Assembly: GCF_900198195.1 (NCBI RefSeq)
Contig: NZ_LT899436.1
Coordinates: 3,315,001 to 3,379,000 of the forward strand
Direction of reading: 5' to 3'
DNA from: Tenacibaculum jejuense
Lineage (GTDB): Bacteria; Bacteroidota; Bacteroidia; Flavobacteriales; Flavobacteriaceae
DNA: 64,000 nt
The position numbers were made by a program, and so were the translations under genes. The notes beneath the pieces are model-generated. The model was given only the letters and a program-made list of their open reading frames with translations. It searched no databases and was not told the DNA's origin. This document shows, piece by piece, positions 28,011 to 36,637 of the stretch (position 1 is the stretch's first letter; the number at the start of each line of letters is the position of its first letter).

Positions 28011-28439
28011 ATGAAGAGAGTAATTTTAAGTATCGCTGTAATAGCAGCGTTAGGTTTAACAAGTTGTAAAAACGAAACCAAAAAAGAAACAGAAACTACA
28101 ACAACTACTGAAATATCTAAAGATATGGCAATGAAAGAGTTGTCTTTTGGTGTAAGAGGAAATTGCGGTATGTGTAAAAGCACTATCGAAAAGGCAGCTA
28201 ACGGTGTTGAAGGTGTTGCAAGTGCCAATTGGGATGTCGATAAAAAGAAAATAGATGTTTCTTTTGATGATTCGAAAACCGATGCAATGGCAATTCACAA
28301 AGCAATTGCAGCTTCAGGTTACGATACCGAAAAAGTGGCAGGTGATATAGATGCTTACGACGGTTTACCTGGGTGTTGTAAATACGACCATGAAATGGCT
28401 ATGAATCAATATAGTGAAGTGAAAAAAGAAATTCATTAA
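28011..28439 (+). CDS. HMA-domain lipoprotein (metal-binding)
   Basis: This 142-aa lipoprotein has its lipobox Cys at residue 19 (GLTSCK) and a Thr/Glu/Lys spacer. An HMA-like ferredoxin-fold domain covers about 45-110, with NCGMCKS in place of the usual GMTCxxC loop. A Cys-Cys pair (LPGCCKYDHEM) lies near the end. It probably binds copper or another soft metal in the periplasm or outer envelope, at the end of the efflux operon. A strong terminator follows at 28576-28608. Confidence 0.8.
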   Translation: MKRVILSIAVIAALGLTSCKNETKKETETTTTTEISKDMAMKELSFGVRGNCGMCKSTIEKAANGVEGVASANWDVDKKKIDVSFDDSKTDAMAIHKAIAASGYDTEKVAGDIDAYDGLPGCCKYDHEMAMNQYSEVKKEIH

Positions 28440-28575
28440 AAATATTATTTTCAGACTTTAAAGGATTCGAACCATAAAACCATGAAAAACAATATCTTAA
28501 GTCAAAAAAAATAAAACAAAGCAGATAAGATAAGTATCGAATCACCTACTATAAACAACTGATATTCAGTGAAAT
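28440..28575. other. Gap after the efflux operon
   Basis: No ORF is supported. The stretch has GGATTCGAACC near 28463, identical to the T-arm complement of many tRNAs, but no tRNA can be folded around it. It might be a relic of an integration event. Confidence 0.3.
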
Positions 28576-28608
28576 AAAAAGAGATAAATATTAAATTTAT
28601 CTCTTTTT
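28576..28608. terminator. Bidirectional terminator of the efflux operon
   Basis: A 14-bp perfect stem (AAAAAGAGATAAAT / ATTTATCTCTTTTT) with a 5-nt loop. A/T runs on both sides allow termination on either strand. Confidence 0.85.
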
Positions 28609-28680
28609 GTGAGCCCAACGGAAGAAGTATCGAACTTTCTTCTTGAAGATTTTGAGATTATAGTGAGTTTTATGAATAGT
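28607..28680 (+). repeat. 74-bp direct repeat, right copy
   Basis: Gap-free partner of 19761-19834 in the same orientation. It begins in the tail of the terminator hairpin and ends before a gene-free stretch to 28813 in which I see nothing else. Confidence 0.75.
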
Positions 28681-28813
28681 GGAATTAAATAATAAAATTT
28701 TAATTCGGAAATAAAAAATTTGTTCATGGTTCAGTTTTTAAAACTATACTCTATGTTCAAATCTATTAGTTCAATTGTTAGTCCTAAGATAATGTTCTGA
28801 TTGTAATTTTAAA

Positions 28814-30766
28814 TTATCTCCAACTCATTCGTTGTAATCTAATTGCATTTAAGATTGCTAATAATGCTACTCCTACATCTGCAAAAACAGCTTCCCACAT
28901 CGTTGCTAAACCACCTGCACCTAAAATTAAAACAATTACTTTGACCCCAAAAGCCAATATAATATTCTGGCACACTATTTTGCGAGTTGAACGGCTTATT
29001 TTAATAGCTCTAACTACCTTAGAAGGTTGATCTGTTTGAATAATGACATCTGCTGTTTCAATAGCCACATCACTACCTAAACCACCCATAGCAATACCAA
29101 CATTACTTGCTGCTAAAACAGGTGCGTCATTAATACCATCACCAATAAAAGCCACTTTGTTTTCAGGATTTTTCTTTAAAATTTCAACTTTGTTTAATTT
29201 ATCTTCTGGTAATAATCCACCTTTAGCATTTTCGATATTTAACTCTTTGGCGACTTGTTGAGTAATAGAGTCTTTATCACCCGAAAGCATCATTATTTTA
29301 TTGATACCAACTTTTTGTAATTCTGTTATTGTCTGTTTAGCATCTTCTTTTAATTCATCAGCTATGACCACATAACCTGCAAAGTTATTATCTATTGCCA
29401 TCAACACTATTGATTCTACAATAGAATCTGTTTCAGTTGGAACATCTATGTCATTTGTATTCATCAAAGCTTTATTTCCTACTAAAACAGTCTTACCGTT
29501 TACTATTCCTTTTAAGCCTTTACCTGCAATTTCTGAAACTTCTTTTGCTTCATAGCCATCTCCATTCTCTTTATACTCCATAATGGCTTTTGCAATAGGG
29601 TGGGTTGACTGTTCTTCCATAGCCATCAGGTATTTCATAAATTCGGATTCTTCCCAACCAATAGCTTTGACTTTCTTTATTTTAAAAACACCTTTGGTAA
29701 CTGTTCCTGTTTTATCCATTACCAACGTGTTAATTCTGGTCATGGCGTCTAAAAATGAAGCACCTTTGAATAGAATGCCATTTTTTGAAGCTGCTCCCAG
29801 TCCACCGAAATAACCCAACGGAATAGAAATCACCAATGCACAAGGGCAAGAAATCACCAAGAAAATTAATGCTCTGTAAAGCCAATCTCTAAAAACATAA
29901 TCATCTACAAAAAAGTAAGGAAGAAAAGTAACACCTATAGCTAAAAAAACTACAATTGGCGTATAAATACGTGCAAACTGTCTGATGAATAATTCTGTTT
30001 TAGATTTACGTGCAGTAGCGTTTTGAACCAAGTCTAATATTCTGGCAATTGAACTATCTTCAAACTTATTGGTTACTTCAACTTCAATAACACTATACAA
30101 ATTGATACTCCCTGCATATACTTTAGCTTCTTTTAAAACAGAATCTGGTTTACTCTCACCTGTTAAAGCTGAAGTATTTAATGATGCTTTTGAGGATAAC
30201 AACTTACCATCTAAAGGGATTTTTTCACCTACTCGAATTTGAATTTTTTCTCCAATATTTACATCTTCGGGCGACACACTTATATAGTCACCATCACGAT
30301 ACACATTGGCTTCTTTTGGTCTAACATCTAATAGTGCTTTAATGTTTCCTTTTGCTTTGTTTACTGCTGCATTTTGAAATAATTCACCTACCGCATAGAA
30401 TAACATTACTGCAACACCCTCTGGATATTCACCAATTATAAATGCACCAATTGTAGCAATAGACATTAAAAAAAACTCGGTAAAAACATCGCCTTTTATA
30501 AGACTTTTCCATCCTTCTTTGATTACAGGAAATCCAACTGGAATATATGCTAAAGTGTACCAAACTAATCGAATCCATCCTTTAAATTGAGGAATGGAAT
30601 CAAAATAATCTACAGCGATACCTACAATTAACATAACAAAACTTATAATAGCAGGAATGTATGTTTTGAATGCACTACCATCTCCGTGGTCGTGACCATC
30701 ATCGTGAGAATGTTGTTCTTCTGAATTTGGTTTTAAACCTCTTAAATTGACTTTCTTTTTTTTCAT
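28814..30766 (-). CDS. Heavy-metal translocating P-type ATPase (Zn/Cd/Pb/Hg-type)
   Basis: This P1B ATPase pumps soft divalent metals across the inner membrane. The start was set at 30766 (MKKKKVNLRG), 10 bp after the upstream stop, because the longer frame overlaps the neighbouring gene heavily; that gives 650 aa. It has a His/Asp-rich N-terminal metal segment (EEQHSHDDGHDHGDG) but no CxxC domain. The TGES loop, the ion-site motif SCPCALVISIP, the phosphorylation motif DKTGTVTKG, STHPIAKAI and GDGINDAPVLA are all present. CPC with a His-rich tail and ZntA-like spacing suggests zinc or cadmium. It ends the minus-strand metal cluster. Confidence 0.92.
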   Translation of the reverse strand: MKKKKVNLRGLKPNSEEQHSHDDGHDHGDGSAFKTYIPAIISFVMLIVGIAVDYFDSIPQFKGWIRLVWYTLAYIPVGFPVIKEGWKSLIKGDVFTEFFLMSIATIGAFIIGEYPEGVAVMLFYAVGELFQNAAVNKAKGNIKALLDVRPKEANVYRDGDYISVSPEDVNIGEKIQIRVGEKIPLDGKLLSSKASLNTSALTGESKPDSVLKEAKVYAGSINLYSVIEVEVTNKFEDSSIARILDLVQNATARKSKTELFIRQFARIYTPIVVFLAIGVTFLPYFFVDDYVFRDWLYRALIFLVISCPCALVISIPLGYFGGLGAASKNGILFKGASFLDAMTRINTLVMDKTGTVTKGVFKIKKVKAIGWEESEFMKYLMAMEEQSTHPIAKAIMEYKENGDGYEAKEVSEIAGKGLKGIVNGKTVLVGNKALMNTNDIDVPTETDSIVESIVLMAIDNNFAGYVVIADELKEDAKQTITELQKVGINKIMMLSGDKDSITQQVAKELNIENAKGGLLPEDKLNKVEILKKNPENKVAFIGDGINDAPVLAASNVGIAMGGLGSDVAIETADVIIQTDQPSKVVRAIKISRSTRKIVCQNIILAFGVKVIVLILGAGGLATMWEAVFADVGVALLAILNAIRLQRMSWR

Positions 30767-30776
30767 CAAGTTAGTT

Positions 30777-30983
30777 TTAACAACAACTTTTGTTTTGTTG
30801 AATTGGTGGACAAGGAACTGTTCCATAAGAACAATACACACAACAATCTCCTTCGTTTGGTTTTAGAACCGTTTTACAATGCTCACACTCGTAAAAGAAT
30901 TGACAAGCGTTAGTAGGCATATCTTCCACTTTTTTATATCCGCAGTTAGGGCAAGTGATTTCCGATTTTAATATGGTTTTCAT
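30777..30983 (-). CDS. GDCCVxC-domain metal-associated protein
   Basis: This 68-aa cysteine-rich protein begins with CPNCGYKK, has CEHCK in the middle and ends with the defining GDCCVYCSYGTVPCPPIQ and SCC. Twelve cysteines in 68 residues point to soft-metal binding. It starts on the last base of the merTP stop codon and is 10 bp before the P-type ATPase. Proteins of this family lie next to MerT-like transporters in many bacteria. The molecular role is unknown. Confidence 0.85.
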   Translation of the reverse strand: MKTILKSEITCPNCGYKKVEDMPTNACQFFYECEHCKTVLKPNEGDCCVYCSYGTVPCPPIQQNKSCC

Positions 30984-31576
30984 TAATTTTCTTTTTTGTC
31001 AGTTACTTTATAACCCGTAGAATTAATTGCTTTCTCAATTTCCGCTTCATTTGTTTTTGTTTTGTCAAACTCAATGATTGCGTTACCATTTTCGTATGAT
31101 GTTTTTGAGTTTATAATTCCGTTAAGTTTATTTACTTCGTGGTTTACGTGTGCTTCACAACTGGCACAGGTCATTCCGCTTATTTTATACTCTGTTGTTT
31201 TGATATTTGATTTATCGACTACTATGATTTGTTTTTCGCTGTTTGGATAAAATATACTTGAGTAGTATGGAAATGTCAACATCACTATTGCGAATATTGT
31301 TACAATGCCTAAAAAGGTTTTTGACTGAATAAATTTTGGTTTTTTATCCGTTTCACATTCACAGTCGATTTCTTTTTCTGGTGTTAATTTGTGATACCAA
31401 GCAAAGAGAAGAACTAATATAGTTAGCCCTATTAAGTAAGGTCTAAATGGTTCTATCCAAGAAAAAGTTGAAGCTACACCACTTGTTCCTGCAATTAATG
31501 CCAAAACAGGTGTGATGCAACACAATGAAGCTGTGATTGCTGTTAGGATACTTGTAATCGCTAATTTATTTTTCAT
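30983..31576 (-). CDS. merTP: MerTP mercury-type transport protein (MerT-MerP fusion)
   Basis: This 197-aa fusion has an N-terminal MerT-like part with the vicinal cysteine pair (SLCCITPVLALIAGTSG, C19-C20) in the first membrane helix and two further helices (about 45-60 and 88-105). A C-terminal MerP-like HMA domain has GMTCASC (134-140). In mercury systems it imports Hg(II) for reduction by MerA. No merA occurs in the window, and a P-type ATPase is in the same operon instead, so the real cargo or fate of the metal may differ. It overlaps the DUF3703 gene by 4 bp. Confidence 0.88.
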   Translation of the reverse strand: MKNKLAITSILTAITASLCCITPVLALIAGTSGVASTFSWIEPFRPYLIGLTILVLLFAWYHKLTPEKEIDCECETDKKPKFIQSKTFLGIVTIFAIVMLTFPYYSSIFYPNSEKQIIVVDKSNIKTTEYKISGMTCASCEAHVNHEVNKLNGIINSKTSYENGNAIIEFDKTKTNEAEIEKAINSTGYKVTDKKEN

Positions 31577-31935
31577 TCTATATCTAATAATTTTTCAATG
31601 TCATTTGGAATAGGCATACGTTTTAATGGTGGTACGTTTGCGCCACCTGTATTACCAAGAGGAACGTGATTTATAAATGATTTCCAACCACCAACAAGCA
31701 ATCTAATAATTTGACCGAATACTTCTTTAGTATCTTTTTGTCTAAATCCAAACTTTAGCATTAGCCAATGTGAATAGGTATGTTCTATAGGATAAGACTG
31801 TCCTATTATATGACTGCGTTCTAAATGAAACCAAGCATTACCAAAACGCTTATTTTCTAAACAGAAACTGTATTGTTTTAATTCTTCGTTATACGCCTGT
31901 TTGATATGTTTAGGTATTTTAGTATTAAACTTCAT
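31573..31935 (-). CDS. DUF3703 family protein
   Basis: This is a 120-aa protein of unknown function, soluble and helical, with the conserved AWFHLERSHIIGQSYP stretch and several His residues (HxxxH...HSHW). DUF3703 proteins are recurrent neighbours of Fur-type regulators and MerT-like transporters. The start was put at 31935 (MKFNTKIPKHIKQ); a longer frame begins at 31977 but adds an unrelated-looking stretch. It overlaps merTP by 4 bp. Confidence 0.8.
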   Translation of the reverse strand: MKFNTKIPKHIKQAYNEELKQYSFCLENKRFGNAWFHLERSHIIGQSYPIEHTYSHWLMLKFGFRQKDTKEVFGQIIRLLVGGWKSFINHVPLGNTGGANVPPLKRMPIPNDIEKLLDIE

Positions 31936-31991
31936 ATCCACTAATTTTGGATAAAAGTAATTTAATAGTAAGTGCAATGGAAGTGCATTTG

Positions 31992-32405
31992 TTATCCACT
32001 ACACTTATCACATATACCTTTTACAACCAAGTTTACATTTTCTGAAACAAAACCGTCAGGAACCTTTATTTGAGGTATTTTATGGTCTGTTAAGCAAATG
32101 GTTTCATTACAATTATTACAATGAAAATGTAGATGCAAATCGTTTTTTATATCACAATTACATCCCTCTTCGCATAACGCATATTTGGTAATTCCTGTAC
32201 CATTGTCTATTTGATGAACAATGACTTTCTCTTCAAAAGTCTTAATAGTCCTATAAAGTGTTGTTCTATCTGCTTTTTCAAATGCATTTTCTATATCACT
32301 CAATGTTACTGCTACCTTTTTTTCAGCAAGAAACTTATAAATTAATAATCGCATTGCGGTAACACGTATATTTTTTGACTCTAATAGTTGTTCTATTGTT
32401 TTCAT
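31992..32405 (-). CDS. Fur-family metal-responsive regulator
   Basis: This 137-aa Fur-family protein has a winged-helix N-terminal domain (RVTAMRLLIYKFLAEKK, then DRTTLYRTIKTFEEK). The dimer/metal domain has HLHFHCNNCNE (C96, C99) and GICDKC (C132, C135), the structural zinc site seen in Zur and related regulators. It sits between the TonB receptor gene (2-bp gap) and the DUF3703 gene, and it likely controls this cluster in response to metal. Whether it senses zinc or another metal cannot be told from the sequence. Confidence 0.88.
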   Translation of the reverse strand: MKTIEQLLESKNIRVTAMRLLIYKFLAEKKVAVTLSDIENAFEKADRTTLYRTIKTFEEKVIVHQIDNGTGITKYALCEEGCNCDIKNDLHLHFHCNNCNETICLTDHKIPQIKVPDGFVSENVNLVVKGICDKCSG

Positions 32406-32407
32406 GA

Positions 32408-34594
32408 TTAATCGTGGTCTTCGTTTCCAAATGGTTTAATAATAAGCCCTACACTAAAAATAAAACCATCTGTAGGCGCATATATTTCTGGGAAAACAGG
32501 ATTTTGGTGCGGTGGTAAAACCAAAGGTGAAAACCTGCTTTGTCTTCTATCTGTAAAGTTTTCAAAATTTACAAATACACTTCCTAATTTAAAATTACGC
32601 ATAACCAATAAACCCATGGTTACAAAATCTGTGGTTTCTGTTCCATTAGATAAAAATTGTTTTCCAGTATAGTAGGTTTCATAACCTATTCTCCACTTAT
32701 CAGATTCGTACATTAAAACACTACCTGCATTATGCTTTGCGGTTAATGGCTTCTGTGGATTACCAGGTAAATAATTTAGTTTGGTATCAATAAACGCATA
32801 GTTTAAAAACCATCTAAAGTCTTTATATGTAAATTTTATATTTGTTTCTGCTCCTTTACTAAATATTTCATCTGGTGCATTTTCAAATTGAAATAATCCG
32901 TTATCTTTTGAATTTAAAAGCAATCCATCATTTATTGCAGTCACGTAGAATAATTGATTTACAGAAAAACCAATCTCATCAGATAGACGAGTTTGATAAT
33001 TCAAATCAAAATTAACACCATAAGAACGTTCTGCATCTACTGTAGATTTATCTATTGCAAGCACATTTTCAAAGTTAATATACTCTGCTTCTTCTGTAAA
33101 AATATCTGGAATCTTATACCCTAAACCTCCACCAATTCTACTTGAAAACCAACTATTGGTTTTATAAAGTAATGAAATTCTTGGAAGTGGAAAGAAACCG
33201 AAATCAGTATTGTAATCTGCTCTTAATCCTGTTTCCAATATCCAATTATCCGATATGTCGTAAATATTATTTGCAAATGCTCCAAAGGTCACATCTTTTT
33301 GGTCACGCTGTAATGGTGCGTTATCATTTTCATCAAAATTTGAGGTATATAGATTAGCTCCAACTATCCAATCCGTTTTATCTGATGTTGTGCTATAAGA
33401 GACTTCAGTAAAAGTGTTTGTTTGCTTACCATCAAAATTAAAATCAGGAACTGTTAAATTCCTATCGAAAAAAGAGACACTATTTTTAAACTCTAATGAA
33501 CTAACAGAATCTAGTTGTGTTTGATACACAAATTGACTGCTTAATCGTTTTGAGTTGTTTTCTTCTGTGTATTGATGAATACCATCTTCACCATTTTCAA
33601 TTTTGGTAATATCTCCGCCAATTCTATCATCATACGTTCCGTTTAATCCAAACCAAAGTGTTGTTTTATCTGATGGATAATAAAATAATTTAGGATTAAA
33701 TGAAATTGATGTCGTTTTTGGTAAATTACTAAAACCATCATCTTCTGGGTCATACGCTTTTTGATAGTGACCAGAGCCGTAAAGTGAAACACCGAATTTT
33801 TCATTTCGTTTGCTATAAAATACATTGGCTGTACTTCCTAATGCTTGTGTCTGCGTGAGCATTATGTCTAATGCAGGTTCTTCGTCTGGTGTTTTAGATA
33901 CCATATTTACTAATCCTGCAATAGCACCTCCACCATAAAGTGTTGATGAACTTCCTTTAATAATCTCAAATTGTTGTAAGTCTAAAGGTGGTATTTGTAA
34001 AATACTTAATCCACTTGAAAAACCACCATATAATGGAAACCCATCTCTTAAAAGCTGTGTGTACCTACCATCCAATCCTTGAATACGAATATTTGTACTC
34101 CCACTACTTAATGATGTTTGTTGCATCTGTATTCCTGTACTTTCACGAAGTACCATAGAAATATTAGTAGGGTTCATTATTGCTTTCTCGCCTAATTCCT
34201 CTGCACCAATAAACTCTATACGCGTTGGTATTTTTCGAACAGTTCTTGTACTTCTTGTAGATTTAAGTACAACTTCATCCAATTCATTACCTCCTTCTTT
34301 TAGTTTAAATATTAATTCTGTTTTACTTGGAACTTGAATTGTGGTTTCAAATGTTTCAAAACCTAAAAAGGAAATTATTATTTGATGTTGACCATCTGGT
34401 ATTTCTGTAAATTCTACAATACCATTAAAATTGGTTACAGCCCCTTTTTCTAATGCTTCAAAGTAAACTGTAGCACCCATTAGAGGCTCGTTTTCAGCCT
34501 CTGTGATGACTTTTATTTGTATGTCTGATGTTTGTGCCTTTAACGATAGGCAAAGTATTAATACGAGCTTTATGCTCAATAAGTATTTATTCAT
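32408..34594 (-). CDS. TonB-dependent receptor of the metal cluster
   Basis: This 728-aa outer-membrane receptor has a signal peptide (LCLSLKAQ, about residue 21) and a carboxypeptidase-like N-terminal domain (about 24-110, GATVYFEALEKGAVTNFNG). The plug (about 120-235) contains RIQGLDGRYTQLLRDGFPLY, and a 22-strand-type barrel follows. It lacks the NEVVVVGYG hallmark of SusC, so it is a siderophore/metal-type receptor. Its position in an operon with a Fur regulator and metal transporters suggests uptake of a metal complex. It follows the DUF6660 gene by 47 bp. Confidence 0.9.
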   Translation of the reverse strand: MNKYLLSIKLVLILCLSLKAQTSDIQIKVITEAENEPLMGATVYFEALEKGAVTNFNGIVEFTEIPDGQHQIIISFLGFETFETTIQVPSKTELIFKLKEGGNELDEVVLKSTRSTRTVRKIPTRIEFIGAEELGEKAIMNPTNISMVLRESTGIQMQQTSLSSGSTNIRIQGLDGRYTQLLRDGFPLYGGFSSGLSILQIPPLDLQQFEIIKGSSSTLYGGGAIAGLVNMVSKTPDEEPALDIMLTQTQALGSTANVFYSKRNEKFGVSLYGSGHYQKAYDPEDDGFSNLPKTTSISFNPKLFYYPSDKTTLWFGLNGTYDDRIGGDITKIENGEDGIHQYTEENNSKRLSSQFVYQTQLDSVSSLEFKNSVSFFDRNLTVPDFNFDGKQTNTFTEVSYSTTSDKTDWIVGANLYTSNFDENDNAPLQRDQKDVTFGAFANNIYDISDNWILETGLRADYNTDFGFFPLPRISLLYKTNSWFSSRIGGGLGYKIPDIFTEEAEYINFENVLAIDKSTVDAERSYGVNFDLNYQTRLSDEIGFSVNQLFYVTAINDGLLLNSKDNGLFQFENAPDEIFSKGAETNIKFTYKDFRWFLNYAFIDTKLNYLPGNPQKPLTAKHNAGSVLMYESDKWRIGYETYYTGKQFLSNGTETTDFVTMGLLVMRNFKLGSVFVNFENFTDRRQSRFSPLVLPPHQNPVFPEIYAPTDGFIFSVGLIIKPFGNEDHD

Positions 34595-34641
34595 TGAATT
34601 ATAATTGTAATTAACTAAATAGTTTATTTAAAATCGTTTTT

Positions 34642-34959
34642 TTAGCTAATTACTTGTGGCGGTTGCCAAATATTAGAATGAAAATCAAATCTATAATTTG
34701 ATTGATAAGTAGAAATTAATTGAGTAGAAATTTTATAAAAACTCAATAACTCATATGTTGCTAAAGGCTCATAAGTTATTGACATACCGCAACAATTACA
34801 AATACAAGTCATTGGGCAAGAATCATCACTATCTTCTTGGTGATTATGTTCTGCACTAATTTCTTCGTGCTGTTGGTCTTCAAAATTTTGACCATCAGAA
34901 CAAGGCATTGTAGATAATGCTAACATTGTTATAGCTAATATGGAAGCTAAAAATTTCAT
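34642..34959 (-). CDS. DUF6660-like small exported Cys-rich protein
   Basis: This 105-aa protein has an N-terminal signal (MKFLASILAITMLALSTMPC). A Cys/His-rich middle (EHNHQEDSDDSCPM, then CICNCCG) looks fit for metal binding. The start at 34959 was preferred over one at 34989 because a perfect -7 promoter box lies at 34965-34972, inside the longer frame. It is the first gene of the minus-strand metal cluster. Function unknown; proteins like it often precede TonB receptors in metal loci. Confidence 0.7.
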   Translation of the reverse strand: MKFLASILAITMLALSTMPCSDGQNFEDQQHEEISAEHNHQEDSDDSCPMTCICNCCGMSITYEPLATYELLSFYKISTQLISTYQSNYRFDFHSNIWQPPQVIS

Positions 34960-34964
34960 CCAAA

Positions 34965-34972
34965 CAAAGATA
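34965..34972 (-). promoter_or_regulatory. -7 promoter box of the minus-strand metal cluster
   Basis: On the minus strand TATCTTTG (TAnnTTTG) ends 5 bp before the ATG at 34959, implying a leaderless transcript. No TTG at the usual distance was found. Confidence 0.5.
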
Positions 34973-35270
34973 ATACTTTTTTGATGCAATGGTTGTGCAA
35001 ATAATTTCAGGATTCTTATTTAATGGTTGCAATTTGAATGGTCATTACTTTTCATTTCACTAGATTGATTTACCATCATTTAGTAATCATACAGGAAAAA
35101 GTGATAGATACTGATACGCAATCTAAAGTTAATTGATGTAATGTAATCTTCTCTTGAACGGCTCTATTTATTTTATCAACTGTAAACCAAACAATAAGCC
35201 ATCTTAAAGAATTAAGCTTTTTAATAAAAAAAAGCATGTATGAGAACTTATATTTTTAAATTTAAAATTA

Positions 35271-35278
35271 TAATTTTG
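35271..35278 (+). promoter_or_regulatory. -7 promoter box of the radC-like gene
   Basis: TAATTTTG (perfect TAnnTTTG) ends 5 bp before the ATG at 35284, again a leaderless arrangement. Confidence 0.5.
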
Positions 35279-35283
35279 ATTTT

Positions 35284-35907
35284 ATGGATATTAATTTAAC
35301 CGAAGCCGAAAAAATAAAAATCTTAAACTCAGACGACCTTTACGGAATCATGCAAAAGATTTTGCTCCGTGAAGGTAAAATAGACCAAAACCGAGAGCAC
35401 TTTTGGGTAATTGGTTTAGAGAATAATAATCGTATTTTATTCATTGAATTAATCAGTTTAGGGACAATAAACAAAACACTTGCTGAACCAATGGAGGTAT
35501 TTAGTTTAGCATTACAAAAACGAGCAGTAAAAATCATTCTGTGTCATAACCACCCTAGCGGAGAACTCACTCCCTCTGATGCAGACAAAGATATTACCGA
35601 CAAATTAATACAAGTAGGGCTAATTGTAAATACTCCCGTAATAGATCATTTAATTATTACCTATAAAAGTTATTTAAGTTTTAAAGATACTGGCTTGCTA
35701 GAGAAACTAGAGAAAAGCACAAAGTATGTGCCTAAATATGAATTAGAGCGACGCATTAAGGAAGAAGCTTCTAAGATTGCGAAACGACAAGAGAAAATAG
35801 AAATAGCCAAACAACTTAAAAGAAAAGGAGTTGATAATGAAACGATTGCTTTTTCTACTGGGTTAACTGTTCAAGAAATTGAAAAACTAAGAGTTAAGAA
35901 GTTATAA
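35284..35907 (+). CDS. radC: RadC-like JAB/MPN-domain protein
   Basis: This 207-aa protein has a RadC-type JAMM metalloprotease-like domain (about 15-140): HNHPSG at 88-93 with Ser-98 and Asp-101 completing the metal-site motif. It lacks the N-terminal helix-hairpin-helix of housekeeping RadC. Instead it has a C-terminal helical tail ending in an HTH-like stretch (NETIAFSTGLTVQEIEKL). Short RadC forms of this kind are typical of mobile elements in Bacteroidota. It lies at the start of the mobile backbone, before the repeat-rich non-coding region. Confidence 0.85.
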   Translation: MDINLTEAEKIKILNSDDLYGIMQKILLREGKIDQNREHFWVIGLENNNRILFIELISLGTINKTLAEPMEVFSLALQKRAVKIILCHNHPSGELTPSDADKDITDKLIQVGLIVNTPVIDHLIITYKSYLSFKDTGLLEKLEKSTKYVPKYELERRIKEEASKIAKRQEKIEIAKQLKRKGVDNETIAFSTGLTVQEIEKLRVKKL

Positions 35908-36238
35908 GAATTAATATATTTTTATTCATTTTCTAAACCTTTTCGAATCGAATACATTATGCGTGTTTTTAAGTTTGGTAAGCCTGCATATTCTTACTAA
36001 TTTTAAATTATAGTAATCATTTTTCTATTTTTTGATACTTTTTCACTATTAATAATCATCTTTATATAGCTAGAAAAATGTCTTTCTTTAATACTTTTTC
36101 TGTCTAAAATAATAACCATTTAGGTTTTTATTTTAATTATAATGAATTTTTCGTGCGAAAATATCTTCGCTCTTATTTCAAAAAACCAATATATATTCAA
36201 AAATCCTCGACTTCGGAGGGATTTTAAACTCCGTAGGA

Positions 36239-36311
36239 CAAGTTTGTAATGAGAGGCACAAAAGCATTTTTGAGGCACTCATTACACAACTTGCTCTGTT
36301 CCGCTGAACAG
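36239..36311. repeat. 15-bp inverted repeat with internal direct repeat, plus hairpin
   Basis: CAAGTTTGTAATGAG (36239-36253) pairs with CTCATTACACAACTTG (36278-36293), with one bulged base. Between the arms GAGGCAC occurs twice in direct orientation. A perfect hairpin CTGTTC-CGCT-GAACAG follows (36296-36311). Confidence 0.7.
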
Positions 36312-36509
36312 TTTTCTAATGGATTTTAATGTAATGATGCGATATCACCTACCCTAAAACTGCTCACTACAAATTAAAAATGGATAAATGACAATAACAC
36401 TATGATATTCAGAGATAAAACAAGACACCCAAAGCCATTAGGTACAACTAAATGAAATCGTTAAGAGAAATGGAACGAAAGAGCTGTTTTTCTTGATGTA
36501 TTGCCGTAA

Positions 36510-36637
36510 CGCCGTATAGCCAGACATACGGCGATACAGTTAGCCGTTTAGTCAGCTAGCTAGTCATCCACTCAAACATCTGTATGACTGGCTATACAGA
36601 AATATTTATAGCTGAGAGTCCTACTAGTTAACTAGTA
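36510..36637. repeat. Cluster of nested palindromes
   Basis: CGCCGTAT (36510-36517) pairs with ATACGGCG (36526-36533). The overlapping 16-mer GTATAGCCAGACATAC (36514-36529) recurs inverted at 36582-36597 with one mismatch. A perfect 16-bp palindrome TACTAGTTAACTAGTA lies at 36622-36637, and a degenerate relative at about 36682-36697. CTAG-containing words are strongly over-represented. Confidence 0.75.

Noticed and set aside
28463..28473. GGATTCGAACC resembling the T-arm of a tRNA
   Set aside because: No acceptor stem, D-arm or anticodon arm can be formed around it. It was kept only as a comment on a possible relic.
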